From assembly GCF_002234675.1 (NCBI RefSeq), contig NC_019862.2, positions 21,696,160 through 21,760,159 of the forward strand: DNA of 64,000 bases, given 5' to 3'. The stretch's first letter is position 1. Each line of letters opens with the position of its first letter. Source of the DNA: Oryzias latipes. Its lineage: Eukaryota; Chordata; Actinopteri; Beloniformes; Adrianichthyidae. The notes under the pieces were generated by a model, which had not been told where the DNA came from, did not search any database, and worked only from the letters and a program-made list of their open reading frames with translations. Positions 1-13,700 of the stretch are shown in pieces. Made by a program: the position numbers and the translations under genes.

Positions 1-880
1 CAAAAAACATTACACTCTGGATATTAATTTTACGAGTCTTTTTGGATCAAAAGTTAATGAAAAACAAATAAACTTAATCTTACTAGATTTTAAACAGAAT
101 GAAATATTTAATCTTTATATTTATTCAATGAACTAATAACTTGTCTGCAGACGTCACATGTGAACAGCTCATCACACCCCAACAATGAGAAGTTCATCTC
201 TATCTCAAAGTATTGAACCAGAGGTTTTTGTTTTTACGTTATCAGTCTCTCTTCATCAATTGGTATGCTTGACCCACTTTTCTGGCCGGTTTCATCTCAG
301 CTTGAATCTTTGCTGCATGGAGACTCTGATCTCGTCAGTGTCACACATTGATTCTTCTTGTTTTCAGCCATTGTCTTACAGATTTGCTGCTATGTCATGA
401 ACTATTGCCTCATTCCATAAGGTGTATAGGACAATTTTCAACATTGGGTTTTATTTAATTAATTTAATTTTAATGTTTAATTTGGTAAAGCTGTATTTTA
501 AAAAAATGTATATTTTTTATGTTTTTAATTTTCTTCTTGTATTGTTTTATGTACTAGAATGTACTTTTAATACTAAAAAATGGTTGGTGCTTCCTTTGAA
601 AGACCCTGTTTTAATTTTGCATGTTTATCAAGCATCAATGAAAGTTTTTCTATGATTTTATTGTTTGGTTTTCCTGTTTGACAAAATAGAGGACACATGT
701 TTTGAAAAAATTCCGCATGAATGAGGTTTGTTGGTTCTTAAATCGAAAAAAAAGCAGTCTGCATTTGTGTATATTCAAACAGTAATACACAGACTAGTGT
801 GTAAATAAAGGAAAACTGGTGTGGATTTTTCATGCAGATCAACCCTATTTGCAATAAACCAAAGAAGGAATCTTCCTAAC
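1..880. other. AT-rich intergenic stretch, no gene seen
   Basis: Low-complexity AT-rich sequence with frequent short T and A runs. The open frames are short, have biased hydrophobic or T-rich composition and show no recognisable domain. No splice-bounded exon, tRNA or clear transposon end was recognised here. Confidence 0.6.
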
Positions 881-889
881 TAAGCTAAA

Positions 890-1172
890 TTCCTTTTGGG
901 GTTCCAGGACTGCTGGAGCTAATCCAGCAACTGTTAGATGAAGGTGGGGTACGGCCTAAACAGGTCAAATATCTGCTGCAGGGCTGCCCACTACCCACAC
1001 CAAAGGGCAATTTAGAGACACCTTTTAACCTATGAATCGATGTTTGGACTGTTGGAGGAAGCCAGAGGTCCCGGGGAAAACCCAATCATGAATAAGAAGA
1101 ACACGCAAACTACACACAGAAAGGTCCCAGCCGGGACTTGAACCACGGTGATTCCCCTGACCACTGTCACAC
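890..1172 (+). repeat. Teleost interspersed repeat, copy 1
   Basis: Contains the recurring fish repeat phrases 'gctggagctaatccagc', 'gggcaatttagagacacc', 'ttggactgttggaggaag' and 'ccgggacttgaaccacgg'. A second, more degraded copy lies at about 8700-9000. I recognise this as a common interspersed repeat of teleost genomes but cannot place it in a named family. It is non-coding. Confidence 0.7.
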
Positions 1173-1194
1173 AGCCCTGTTGTTTGTTGTTGTT

Positions 1195-1462
1195 CACCTT
1201 TCAGGATATCCTTTCAGGTGGTGCCACAGCATGTCTGCTTCCACTGATTCACACTAGTGGTTTGGCAAAGAGTTTAATACCTTCATCTGGGCTGGGGACC
1301 TGCACAGGGAGATCGGAGCACCCTCGTGGCTATAGTTAGGCCGCAAAGGCTCTTACCCAAGGACCCACACTGGATTCAGCTCATGCACCCTGAGGAATCA
1401 AACCCTGGTTGCCCATGTGCCAGTCCTGCCTGTGCTTAACCAACTGAGCTATCCGGGATGTA
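1195..1462 (-). repeat. tRNA-derived SINE, minus strand
   Basis: Read on the minus strand, the 5' end starts with a tRNA-like promoter: a box A match (TAGCTCAGTTGG, near 1440-1455) and a box B match (GGTTTGATTCC, near 1399-1409). The spacing is wider than in a real tRNA gene and the body does not close into a cloverleaf. The tail includes the phrase 'agtgtgggtccttggg', common in fish tRNA-derived SINEs. It is an old retroposon copy, not a working tRNA gene. Confidence 0.7.
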
Positions 1463-1469
1463 AGGAACT

Positions 1470-4435
1470 GCTTTCATGTTGATTTTTATTTTTAATAACT
1501 TGAATGTTTTGCAGTGAGATTAAGACATTTATTACTGTAGTTGTGTTTGCAGGGTTCACATATAGTGGGAAAAGTTTCACCTGTGTCATTCATGGCCCCA
1601 GGTTTTTACTTGTGTTTACAGATCTTTTTCTTCTTATCAGTGTTTCTGTGTATGGGGAAAAAAAAGATAGTTCTTACGTTTTGACAGTTACCCAAATAAA
1701 AGCTGGGGGTGTGTAAGCTTATTTGTCCAGCTGAGGGTCTAATTGCGAGGGTCTAAGTGTTCCTCCAAAACGGCTTAGGCTGAAGTGGGCTTACACAAAA
1801 TGTGTAAAATACAGACTACATGCCATTTAAACAACACAACATGCCTATTTTTCATATAATCCAGACTTGTTGAGTCCACATTGTTGCTTTTACAATTTTT
1901 TGTTTTACTATTTTCTTGAAAGAATAGATGTATACTTAGGTTTCCCTCTGCTTTGTTTTTCTATGTCAAATACTAACAAACATTTCTTTTTGGATGTTTT
2001 TATTCATTTTTAAATGGTGTTTGTGGAGGACAAACATTATTTGAATAAAGTTCATGCAAAAACATGCAAAAACATTTTAACTAAAAAGCAACAAAAAGCA
2101 AACAAACAAGGCCAGAACAACAGACATGCCTGTATGTGCAGTGCCTCGCAGGTCATCAATAAAAGTCCTCCGACAGTGTGAGAAGGGCTTACATTCACAT
2201 TCATTTTGCTACATCGCTGTTTTTCCCAGAACTGCTCGACAGGGCTGGGCAGGCCATCAAAGTGAGTGACTTCATTCCAATTGTGCATTTTCTGTGCTGT
2301 TTTTCCAACAGCAGAACATCTAAATTTAAAAAGGCCTCACCAGAGGAACCAAAACAAACGGAAGTGCGCGACTCAACCACACATGTGCGTGTGCACATGC
2401 TGAAATTGGGTAGAGAGCTGCTCTGCAAAGTCCTTGAGCCCTAAACTAACCACAACTAATTATAGTCTCTATTTCCCTACTTTTAAAGGGATTTTTCTTG
2501 TCTTTATGTTTTCTTTACAGCTCCTTTGCTGCATTAAAGAGTAAATCTGATCAAAAGTATTGGAATACCGGAGAAATGAAAGTGACAGGACCCTTTCCCA
2601 GCTGTGATCTTCAATCCAAACCGTTTCCCTGCTTTGTCCTCTGCTATTATTCTTCCATGGACTAATTTCCGATTATTCCAATGTTTAAAAACATTTACTT
2701 TCATTGTTTCTTTTGCCATGCCTCTACCAGAACCTCAAGCTTAAAAAATGTTCTTTTGACACACTCAGAGACGGCGCTGTTACATCTTTCAAAAAAGGCA
2801 AGTTTGCAAACCCTAATGCAGGATTAAATGATCTTTTAAACCCTCTACAAACAGGCCTCTGTAGGCTCTTTGTCTTAAAATGTCAATAAGCTAATCTCCA
2901 CAATGCAAAGGGAGACATTTTCCACTTATGATTAATCCTTCAAAGTCACATGTTCTTACCTGAGTGGGCGCCTGCATTCAAGGAAAATCTCGGGAGCAAT
3001 AAAGAGCAGGTCAACGTTTGCTTGAACTTTACTGTAACGTGTCCGGACAAATAGGCCAGTTTAGCTGCAAAAGTCTTCTTTAGGTTTACGGCTCAATGAA
3101 GACGGATGAGCCAAAGTCTGTATGTGACTGATATGTAAAAAAAAAAATGAGGTGGAGACAGAGAGTGGGAGGAGGAAGCAAGGGAAAAGCAGAGCGAGAG
3201 AAATAATGTGATGAACTCCACAGTTACAACACGGCTTTGCACTTTGCCCTCTGTTGGCCTGCAAAGTGACAGCAGTCCACTGGAACACAGCCCCACAGAG
3301 GAGCACCCAGACACAAGTAGACGCTGTTCAAATGGTTTAATATGCAATTTATCTGAATTTAATAGTAAAATTATAAAAAGTTTACTGTGTGTTTCATTGA
3401 AAAAGAACACAAATAGGTTTAAAAAAAATGAAAAAGACATCCCCTGATTATGATTATTTTCATTTTTTGTTTAATTTGCACATTTAAAGCATTATTAGAT
3501 TTAATGAAATTAGGATGTTTGACTTTCTGGATCAGTATAAAACATTTTACCCCCTGCAATTGTTAACAATTCAGATAATAATTTAAAACAAACAAAGCAA
3601 AGGTTTTAGCTACAATAGTGTAACTTAATTTTGATCCCATATATCAAGTTAATTTCCTAAAAACAATAAACATTTCAATGTCAAAAATGTGGATTCTTAA
3701 ATAAAATGACCCAAATAGGAAAAATATTGCAAAAAAGAAAAACAAGCCACCAAAGTACAAATAATCTGTTAAAATGGTTCACATTTATTTTAATATCTTA
3801 CTATGGAAATGTTTTTTTTTCCTAGTAAAACATTCTTTCAAACAATTAACAATATTGTAAAAGTTTAATCACACTTAAGGCATTGAAAATGCATTTCTTA
3901 AAATAATAAAAGAAGTTGTATTTTTTATTTCTCTCCAGTGGGTGGCGCTAAAGGACATGTAATGTTCATCATTTTAACATCTACACCTTGATAAATAGAC
4001 CTAAGAAAACTTTTTTTAAGTAAATTTATGTTTGCCCTTTTTATGCATATGTAAGGTTTACTACGAAAAAATGCAGTGTCATTGTTTATATTTACCTCTG
4101 CGAGTGACAAACTTGCTTTGTCACAACTGTTAGTGTTGCCTTCAAGGGCATTTTTTCAGCATGTTAAAATTGCTTGCAACAGTCATCAGTCAGTGTTTAG
4201 ATTTCATAGTAAATGTTTTTAATTAACAAAGGGACACTATGCTGGGAAAATCGGAAGAATATTAATACATCGTAAATTTATTGCTTTTATATTTAAAACA
4301 CGTGAAATGCAATTGCAACGTGATTTCTGTAACTATGCTATGCAAAACATTAAGGAACTCGCAGGAATTGTTTCTTGTCAGGGGATGAAATTTGAAAATT
4401 CCGAGCTTTGTCTAACCGTAAACGTATCATAATTC
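1470..4435. other. Intergenic region upstream of phlpp1, no gene seen
   Basis: AT-rich unique-looking sequence. Several open frames of 60-115 codons occur but none has a recognisable domain or splice-supported structure, and those on opposite strands overlap as expected by chance. Distal regulatory sequence for phlpp1 could lie here but cannot be seen from the sequence alone. Confidence 0.5.
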
Positions 4436-4439
4436 ATAT

Positions 4440-4793
4440 CCAATAAGGCCCCGCCCTGTCCAGAGTGTGTCGCTGACCGCCACCCTCTTCGGGGCTCTAC
4501 TGTAAAAATAGTCGCTACTTCTCTTGTCAATGGCTAACAGCTAAAAAAGCTTCCTCTCGCTTCTCGACCAGCAGGTTGGCTCCGCGCAGAGAGCTAACCG
4601 GTGCCCGGTAAAATGGGATGATGTAGCGGGATAACTCCGTTGGGGAAATGCGCAGCACCTTAGCATGCTAGAGCTAACACTCTTTTACTCCGAGAAACGA
4701 CCTAGACCGAGCTAGCTGCTCGAAGCTAACGCAGGCTAACGTTCACCTGCGGTTTGTTGCTGCTACCGGACCGGCTGTTGCTACTCAACGAGC
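4440..4793 (+). promoter_or_regulatory. phlpp1: phlpp1 promoter and 5' UTR, start of CpG-rich region
   Basis: Base composition shifts abruptly from AT-rich to GC/CpG-rich at about 4440. A CCAAT-like motif (tccaataagg, about 4439) is followed at once by a GC box (ccccgccctg). No TATA box is placed clearly upstream of the ATG, which is usual for CpG-island promoters of housekeeping genes. The CpG-rich state continues through coding exon 1. The exact start site is not visible. Confidence 0.6.
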
Positions 4794-7700
4794 ATGGAAA
4801 GTACGAATGAAAGCAGTTCTGGGGCTCCATCGGCTTCGCCAGTACCGCAGGGGACGCCCGACTCTGGCAGTGACAGTAACTCCGTGAAACCGAGCGGATT
4901 ATCACCACAGCACGCTGGGAAGAGACCCTCCATCGGCGAGGATGAGGGCGGAGGCGCGGAAGCCAAACTCTTTGGGAAGGGGCTGGGAGCCACCTCCCTT
5001 CTGCAGATTGCGATAAGGAACGGGATCTACCAAAACCAGGTGGCCAGCATCGGTGGCGCGGCGAAGAACATGAGCATTCCCGCCGTGAAGTCCGGTAACG
5101 TTTACACTTTAACGTCGGCAAACAGCAGCGCATCTGTCAACTCTCTGCTGGGAAGGAGGCGCCACAGACACAAGAGGAATCTGTCTCTCGGGGCTCCGCC
5201 GACCACCAGCTCGCCCGGGGCGTCCTCCGCTGAGGCCGCCAGCCCGGCTCCGTCAGCCTCGCCGCTGAGCACCCTCAGCCTGGATAGGAAGACCTTCCTG
5301 CGGCAGAAGCAGTCCAAGCAGCTCCAGGCCGCGGATAAATCCTGGGTGAGATCGGACCTCCGGCGCGGCTGCATTCACGTCCACGACTGGCTCATGCCCT
5401 CACACCCACGGCCGGTGCTGTGCACCGTGGACACCACTGCGAGGGACATCGCTGGTAGACTCGATGGCAGCAAAGCTGGGGCTGTACTGAGACTCAAACC
5501 TCCAGCTGCAGTTGACCCAAACGACCCATGCAAAGACGGACAAACTGACTGCAGCAAGTGTCAAATTCAGAACATGGATGTCAGGACCCCCAGATCAGAG
5601 GAGAATGGTCATCTCACCTCTAACTTGATGCATGATGGAAAAACTGCACGTAACTCTAATTCTGAGATCTGCCTGAATGACATTGGTGTGGATGCGAGTG
5701 CTGCAGACCGCTACGGGGCATATTCTGGCTCAGACATGGAGAGCAGCACCTGTGAGGACTTCAGCCCAAGTGGACAGAGAAGTACAGAGCACAGAGACTC
5801 GCTCAGCGATGGTCTGGGTTTGGGTACCGACTCCTCGGTCCTGAGTGCGAACTGTGACAGCGCCACAGAAGGACCTGACCCGTTTGAGAGTTCCTCGGAT
5901 GAAGTGGACATCACCTGTTCCCCGCCAACCTCCACAGCACCCTCTGACCCCTCTGCTGCTACTGACCGAGCCACCAGGCAGGATGATGACGTTAGTGACA
6001 CCACAGACAGCCCCAAGATGGTCAAACGGGCCCCTCTTTGTCCCAGCAGCTCCCAGACTCGCCCCCTGACCAGCAGAAATCTGGACATCCCTGGAGGAGA
6101 CCGAGTGTGGCCAGAGCCCATCAGCTCCAGCCTAACTCCAGCCCTCTTCCTCCAGCTGCATGGGGGAGCCGTGCGGCGGCTAGGGGACGACGAGCGGCCT
6201 CTGCAGATCCTGAACGACTACCTGTCTAACCTCGGGTTTGAAGACGGATGGAGGGCGCAGGAGGAGGGGATGCACGCCGAAATCGGCTGCCTCATCCGCT
6301 TCTACTTCGGTGAGTTCTTGTGACGTCTTTGCTGAAACCCAAGCCTGTTCTGTCCTGGGTCCACCCGGTTCTCGCCGAGCCGTTGGAAGCCTCTTCAGCC
6401 GCTCTTGACTCCCTCATTGTTCGCCTATTCTCAGTGTACCGTGAGTGCCGGCATTGTGTTTGGTCACTGGGACTGTTAAACGAGTGTATTCAATTGTCCC
6501 ACTCGCACAAAAGGCAGTGTTGTGCCTGTAAACCCACTCCAGCCGCTGGGCGAGCAGTCTAGTGAGATAACACAGGTGACCAAAATCCTTCTGTTTTTGT
6601 TTTTGTTATTGATGACCCTGTTTTGATGCGGAGTGGGGTAAGCGGCTGGAAAAACACCAGTGATCCGGTGTGGGATTAGCACAACTGGATTTAGTTTTTT
6701 GACCTTGTTTTTTTTTCCTCCTCTCAAAGACCCACTCCAAAGAAAGCTGTGTTTAGGATGTTTTTTGTAGTATTTATCTCACAATGGAAGACATATATGA
6801 AAAATGTCTGAGTATTTCTTTATTCAGATCCTGTCAGGAGCAGACGAAAAAATGCAGTCGGAAAAAGTCTGTAGCCGTGATGTAGATGCTACAGTCGACA
6901 GGCCACAAGCTCCCTGCTTCGCTCCATTCTGATGCATCTACTTGCAGACAAATAGATTCACGTACGTCTTTGTTTTCCTCATCTGAGCTGGCATCTGGAT
7001 CAAAACTGTATGGCTGGATGGCTCCTATATTGCTCACCACTTTTTGTTGCACTGATAATATTAGGTTCTGGGTGTGAGGGGCTGTAAGAAAGTGTAAATA
7101 GAGAGATGATGGGATATCAACGTAAGCTCACTTCCGCATCAACAGTCTCGCCCACAACTCGGGGGGGCGAATATCTAATGAACCTGTGCCGCTCTGCAGA
7201 AAGTATGTCCTAGAAAACGAAACTGTTTTTTTCATTTCGGCGAAAAATGGCACAATCATACCTAAAGACCACTGGGAACGCTTTTAAAATAGATCTAAAG
7301 ATGATCGGCGTGGGACTTTAACTCCTCTGCTGTAATGTAGAAGAACAGAGCATGACCTGAAGGTTCTGCATGTCAGCATGAGACCATGAGGTGGGGGAGT
7401 GTCGTTCATCTCAGCCTCTAATGAGGAATGTGTTTCATTTCTGCTTTTCAAAAACATACCCTAAATGACCAGACAATTCTACTTTCAACTTGTCTGATTG
7501 GTGTTTGTGTGTCCAAACACACACACACACACAAAAAAAACCTTTGACCCATCAGATTGCACACTGCCACGTGCACATTTTCTCTCCATCACAGAGACTC
7601 TCAGTGTGCTGACTGAAAGACAAAAGCAACCTCAGAGGAACTCGGATTTCACCTCCTCAGTGTTTTGCGTCTGAGCGGGCTGCAGCTGCAGCGCGCAGAG

Positions 7701-10700
7701 GTCGCCACTCTACTCCGCAAGGTTGAACACGGGCAAACGTGAGCGATACTTCAGACCCGACTCACTGATACTTGCAGCTTGGCTGTTTCATGGACTTCAT
7801 TTTTTTTAAGGATTGCAAAGAAAAAGATTCAAGAGTGTGTTTCTTTATTTCTTTTTTTAAAATATTTGTTTACTTTTTGCTTTATCTGTGACAGGATGTT
7901 GCCCATTCAGGGAAGCAGACTGAGGGAAAGGGCATGTATACATTAACACATCACACCCAGGGAAGGGTGGATGCTGGCCTCATTGTGTAGTTTCTAACAA
8001 GACCATCTGTTGTGTTTACCATTTAAACAAACCGGAAAATTTCCAGTCAGACTTTAACATTTATGCCACTCAAAAACTAACCCTAACTGATAAAGTAATC
8101 AGCTGATTATTGGGGGAAAAAAACAATATTTTATTCAAAGTTCTGCTTTTTATCTGCATTCATTCTTGATTCTTGATGGGTTTTGTTCAAATCTTAAGCT
8201 GCGGTCCAACTGACAAAGAATTTACATTGTTTATTGTGGTGACCTCAAAGACCCACTCCGATCATCTTTTGATCTATTTTCAAGCATTCCTGGTTGTCCT
8301 TTGGTTATGATTATGCTGTTTTTAGGCAAAATTTAAAAAAAAAAACTGTATTGTTTTCTAGGACATAGTTTCTTCAGACCAGCAGTACTTCATTAAAAAT
8401 TCACTTCTGAGTTGTGGCCGTGACTTTGCGTGGAGCAAGCCTGCCCCCACGTCCTGTCATCCATCTCTCTACACTCTCTCTCTCTAGTTTACAGCCCCTC
8501 ACACCAACAACCTAATATTACCGGTGTAAATAAAATGGTGAACAATAATGGAGCTATCCAGGCGTGCAGGTTTGAACCAGATGCCAAGTCAGATGAGGAA
8601 AACAAAAAATGTACATGGATCTATTTGTCTGCAAGTGGATGCATCAGAATGGAGCGAAGCGGGAAGTTTGAGGCCCGCCTAGTGTATTTTCTAAGTCACA
8701 ATTTGCTGAATCGCTGTTGGGGTTACGGGGTTGCTGGAGCCTATCCAAGCTGGGTAAAAGCCGGGGTACATCCTGGAAGGGTTGCCTGTCTGTCATAAGG
8801 GCTCACAAACACACACACACACGCACACACACACCCACACACACACACACACACCTAGGGACAGTTTAGGATCTTCAATGAAGTATGTTTTTCGACTGTC
8901 GGAGGAAGGAGTTGAAAACTCTCCAAACTCCACACAGAAAGGTCCTAGGTGAGCATTCTCACTGTTGGGCATAGCACTAACCATTATGTCACTGTGCAGT
9001 CCACTAGCTTGATGTAACATTGACAAAAATATGTTTAAAAAAAAAAGCTGGTTCTGACTTTAGCAACAGGTAACATATGTTTGTACGCGTCCAATATAGC
9101 GCAACCTTACCGTCTTTATTGAAACTCATTTGGGCAGAAACACTGAGCTGGCTGTTGGGATGTGGCAGATAATACAGTTCCGGTACAGGCATTTGAAAAC
9201 CTGATGAGGAAACAACTAGGAAATAGATTTCTGTAGAGCTCTGCTTTGTTTCCGAGGTTTTTCCAGTCATTCTGGATTCTGTGTTGAAGTGGATTCACAC
9301 TGGCCTGTGTCCACCAACGGAGTGTGTTTTGCTGTTGTGGCTTCCTCGTCAGGTGTTAAAGCTCACCTAAACTCTTTGAAGGCTGAGGCACTGTGCGTTT
9401 TAATAAAAAGCAACTGTTCACAGTTTGACGACAAAAATGCTGTAAAATTTCATTTCATAATCTAGGAGTGGGTAGGGAATGAGAGGACTTAGTCAGAAAC
9501 ACGAAAAACTGTTTTGCTTTGTTATTTCTAAATGCCTTGTGGTACTTCCTGGTTAGCACTGGTTCTACAGAGCGTCTCCAAACAAGCAGGTGTTGAATCT
9601 GCAGGACATTTCCAGCTGATTTGGTCTGCCAGGTGTAAAAAGCAAAGTGAACACTGTCCGCACTGCTCAGCCAAACAAACTGAACCAGCACCCAGACACA
9701 AATGAGAAAGGCTGTAGGCTAAAGTTCAACCTGACCAGAACATCAGAAGTTTGTTCTATAGCCTTCTGCATGAGCGCAGCTTGAATAGGAAAGATGGAAT
9801 CTCGCGTTTTTCAACCTCTTCAAAATAGAAATTATGGATAGAATGATCCTAGTTGTGTCCTTTTAGTCTGCAGTGCGAATCCAGTCTAAGATTTGAGAGA
9901 TTTTATTAAAAACTTTGTAAAATTATGACGATCTTGTTTTCTTTAATCTGAATCTTTAAAATTCAGATTCATAGTTGATTCGGACTCACCATTGACTGTA
10001 TTAAAGAACTGGACTGAGTGAGTGCACCGTTAGCCATAGAGAATGGCTTACTTACTGCTCTAACGAAATGAAGTCAATTCGATCGCCGGATTTTTAAAAT
10101 TCGGACGCCGCCATATTGAAACCAGACATAGTCAGTAAGCAGCGATTGGTCCGAATCGGACTGTGTCATTTCTATGGCAACCACTCTCACCAATTAGGAG
10201 TGACCTTGTTGAGAGGCACCCATTTGAAAGCGGGCTCAGGAGAATCTGTCAAACGTTTCGATTGGAGACCACACACTTTGAGGCATCTGATAAGTCGGTT
10301 CATAACTTGAATCACTTGCAAGAAAGAAAAAAAACTACAATTAAAAAGATAATCAGATTAGGAAGAACATATAGAAGTCTATGAGACTTTGGCCTCTTGG
10401 AACCAGCAGGTACATCCTGTTTGGAACGCCAGGGGGGAGGGGTCACTCAGTCCTATTCTCCATACAGTCAGTGGGTAAAAGCTGGGAAAGTCACAGGAGG
10501 AGGCAGCAGGTTGGAGGTGCTGCTGTTGTAAGACGTTACATAATCAGCTGATCTCACCTCCGCCTCAGTCCCTTCACTTGTGGCTCCCAGCTGCATGTTA
10601 CAGCTGACAGCTTCAACACAGCGGTGACTTCAGACGACGTTTTGCATATTAGTGGCGGGGCCGGGCGGGGGGGCTGATTACAGTTCATTTCTATGTCAAC

Positions 10701-13700
10701 AATCCCGCTTGAGCAGCCCGCTCCCTCTAGCAGCCCGCTGCGTTCTGAGAAGAACTAGGAGTCGATTCCCAAAATCCACTGCTAAAAGTATTCATGCGAA
10801 CAAACACATGCTAAAAGATGATTTTTAAAAAACAAACCCAGGAGGGATTTCTGATTTTACTAAACACAACTATCCCCCCCCCCCATCTTGCAGGGAAGCC
10901 TCGCAGCGTTGGCGGTTCTGAGCGCGTGCAGCTCTCTGGAGTGTTCAACGTCAGGAAAGGGAAGCTGGCGCTGCCGGTGAACCGCTGGTCAAAGCGGCAG
11001 GTCACGCTGAGTGGAACCTGCCTCATCGTTTCGTCTGTCAAGCACGCCCACACCGGCAAAATGCACATCCTCCCCCTCATCGGGGGAAAGGTAATTTCTG
11101 CCTCCCTTCCGTGCACACCTGGAGCGTCTTTCTTTCTCTGCTCTTATCAATAGACGTCGCAGCGACACCCCCCATCATCTCTGGATTAAAATAAAAAACC
11201 TGTCTGGGTTTCTAGGACAGTTTCTGCAGAGATTTTTAGTTTTCATAGGGTCTGTACGGTGGCCCAGAAGGGTCACAACACAACACATTAACTTTACACA
11301 CAACACATTAACTTTACACACAACACATTAACTTTACACACAACACATTAACTTAACACACAACACATTAACTTAACACACAACACATTAACTTTACACA
11401 CAACACATTAACTCACAACACAACACATTAACTCACAACACAACACATTAACTCACAACACAACACATTAACTCACAACACAACACATTAACTCACAACA
11501 CAACACAATAACTCACAATACAACACATTAACTCACAACACAACACATTAACTCACAACATAACACAATAACTTTACACACAACACATTAACTTTACACA
11601 CAACACATTAACTTTACACACAACACATTAACTTTACACACAACACATTAACTTTACACACAACACATTAACTCACAACACATTAACACACAACACAACA
11701 CAATAACTCACAACACATTAACACACAACACAACACATTAACTCATGGCCCAGAAGGGTCACAACACATTAACTTACCTCACAACACTTTAACTCACAAC
11801 AGAAGTAAAGCAGCAATTGAAGTGCTTTTATTCTGAAATTTGAGCGGCTAACTGCCTAACAGAAAGTAATGTCACAGTGAGCTGTGGAGGGAGCATGATT
11901 TTTCTAAAGGAGCAGCTAGCAGCAGTGTTGCCAGAAACTTTCTCTTTATTACGGTTCTTCTCTAAACACACACAATATGAACGCACACTCCTCCCTCCGC
12001 TCTCACACCCCTCTCTGTCCTGCACACGCGCTCCTCTCCTCTCCTTTCTTCGGCTCCCTCCTCTCACACAGGCGCGTGCGGTCCCCAACACACACACAAA
12101 CAAACACACACACACATACACTCCGCAGCAACACTAGACACCAAGAATGTGGAGAGATGGGGTTTAGTGTTTTGGAGAGTTCTACTTGGTAATCATGTTT
12201 CCATGTTTGAGATCATAAGATCAGCCCAGGGAAAGTCTCTGCTTCAACTCCTGCAGTGAAAGCTGCATCTAAATCTGACGCCGTGTTTGCATCTCTCTGA
12301 CAGAGTTTGAAGCCAAAGCCCCTCCCCCGCCTCTCTACCTGCTTTTCCTCTCTACCTGTTCATCTGTTCACATCTTCTGGAGCTGAGAAATGTTTCCCCC
12401 CGCGCTCCTCCAGTGTATCCTACACAGAGAGCGCAAAATACGGTCATCATAGGTTGACACCATAGTCGGCGCGCTCCGGCCTTGCACACGGAAGAAAGAG
12501 CCGCATAGAGCGGGTTAAGAAAATGAATGAAAGAAGGCCGGTCCGCTGAAGAAATATTCAATACTGTCCTCCTTTTATTAGATCAGGAGAAAGAAGAATA
12601 CACAGCTTTCGTTGAGTTTTTCCCCCTACTGGACTGATTTAGCACCCGATCCGAGGATTTTTCAAAATAAAAGATAGTTCAGACTAATAATAAAAGGATC
12701 GATAAACACAGACACCGATCCATGTAGCGATCGGACCATAACTTTAGCTGGTATCTCCTCCTACACGCAGCCGCAGTGTCAGGCTTTAAAGAACACAATT
12801 TCTAAGAGGCGGGGCGTTGCACCCCCCCAACAACAGGTTAGATGACAGAGCCCGTTAAGCGTCTCTGCCTGGTGCGTTTACCGAGCTTCAGTACATAGAA
12901 GTTCAACAGCCATACGGCCTCACGTAGTCCACTTTTATATATTCATGAGGGGAAAAACCCGCCGAACTGACCCTAAAACAGCCCAAATTATGCAAACCCG
13001 GCCAAAGCCATTTTTACCCGCAAATTTAAAACCAAAAAAAATCATGCTCCCTCCACAGCTCACTGTGACGTTACTTTCTGTTAGGCAGTTAGCCGCTCAG
13101 CCTAGTGGAAATTTCAGAATAAAAGCACTTCAATTGCTGCTTTACTTCTGTTGTGAGTTAAAGTGTTGCGAGGTAAGTTAATGTGTTGTGTTGTGACCCT
13201 TCTGGGCCATGAGTTAATGTGTTGTGTTGTGAGTTATTGTGTTGTGTTGTGAGTTATTGTGTTGTGAGTTATTGTGTTGTGTTGTGAGTTATTGTGTTGT
13301 GTTGTGAGTTAATGTGTTGTGTTGTGAGTTAATGTGTTGTGTGTTAAGTTAATGTGTTGTGTGTTAAGTTAATCTGTTGGGTTGTGACCCTTCTGGGCCA
13401 CCGTAGTACGGGTCTGTCCATCATCAGAAAAATGCCAAATGAACATGTTAAAAACACAGAAAATACCATTTTCATGGGAGTGGGTCTTTAAGAAACAACA
13501 GGTAATATTAGTTTTATAAGAGAGTGACGGAAAAAGTCAAGATTTATTCTCACAGAATTGGTCAAAACAGAGAAAAAGTCAATAAACGATATTCCTAGAT
13601 GTACATTAGAATTATTCTGTGAAGCTAGCATTATTCAAATGAACCTCTGTGAAGGTCCCTGGTACTGCAACTTCAAAAACATGTATTTTTAAACCAGTCC

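Larger units (their letters stand above)
11256..13409. mobile_element. Fold-back, hAT-like non-autonomous transposon with minisatellite ends
   Basis: About 2.15 kb bounded by inverted copies of ACGGTGGCCCAGAAGGGTC. Both ends are flanked by GGGTCTGT (11248-11255 and 13410-13417), an 8-bp direct repeat as made by hAT transposases. Inside each end sits a tandem array of an approximately 20-bp unit (acacaacacattaactttac), about 23 units on the left and fewer on the right in reverse complement. Further in, 11811-11904 is inverted at about 13039-13145. The single-copy middle (11905-13038) encodes nothing recognisable. The element sits inside a degraded family A repeat within phlpp1 intron 2. The right terminus has five extra bases relative to the left, so the exact ends are uncertain. 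Confidence 0.7.

Noticed and set aside
3093-3440. 115-codon open frame on the minus strand
   Set aside because: Phe/Leu/Ser-rich composition, no domain, no splice context; overlaps other random frames.
11828-12137. Open frames of 70-97 codons inside the fold-back transposon
   Set aside because: They overlap on both strands, follow CT/CA-rich repeat sequence and have no transposase motif.
11271-13390. CRISPR-like array from regular repeats
   Set aside because: The repeats are contiguous minisatellite units without unique spacers, in a fish genome.
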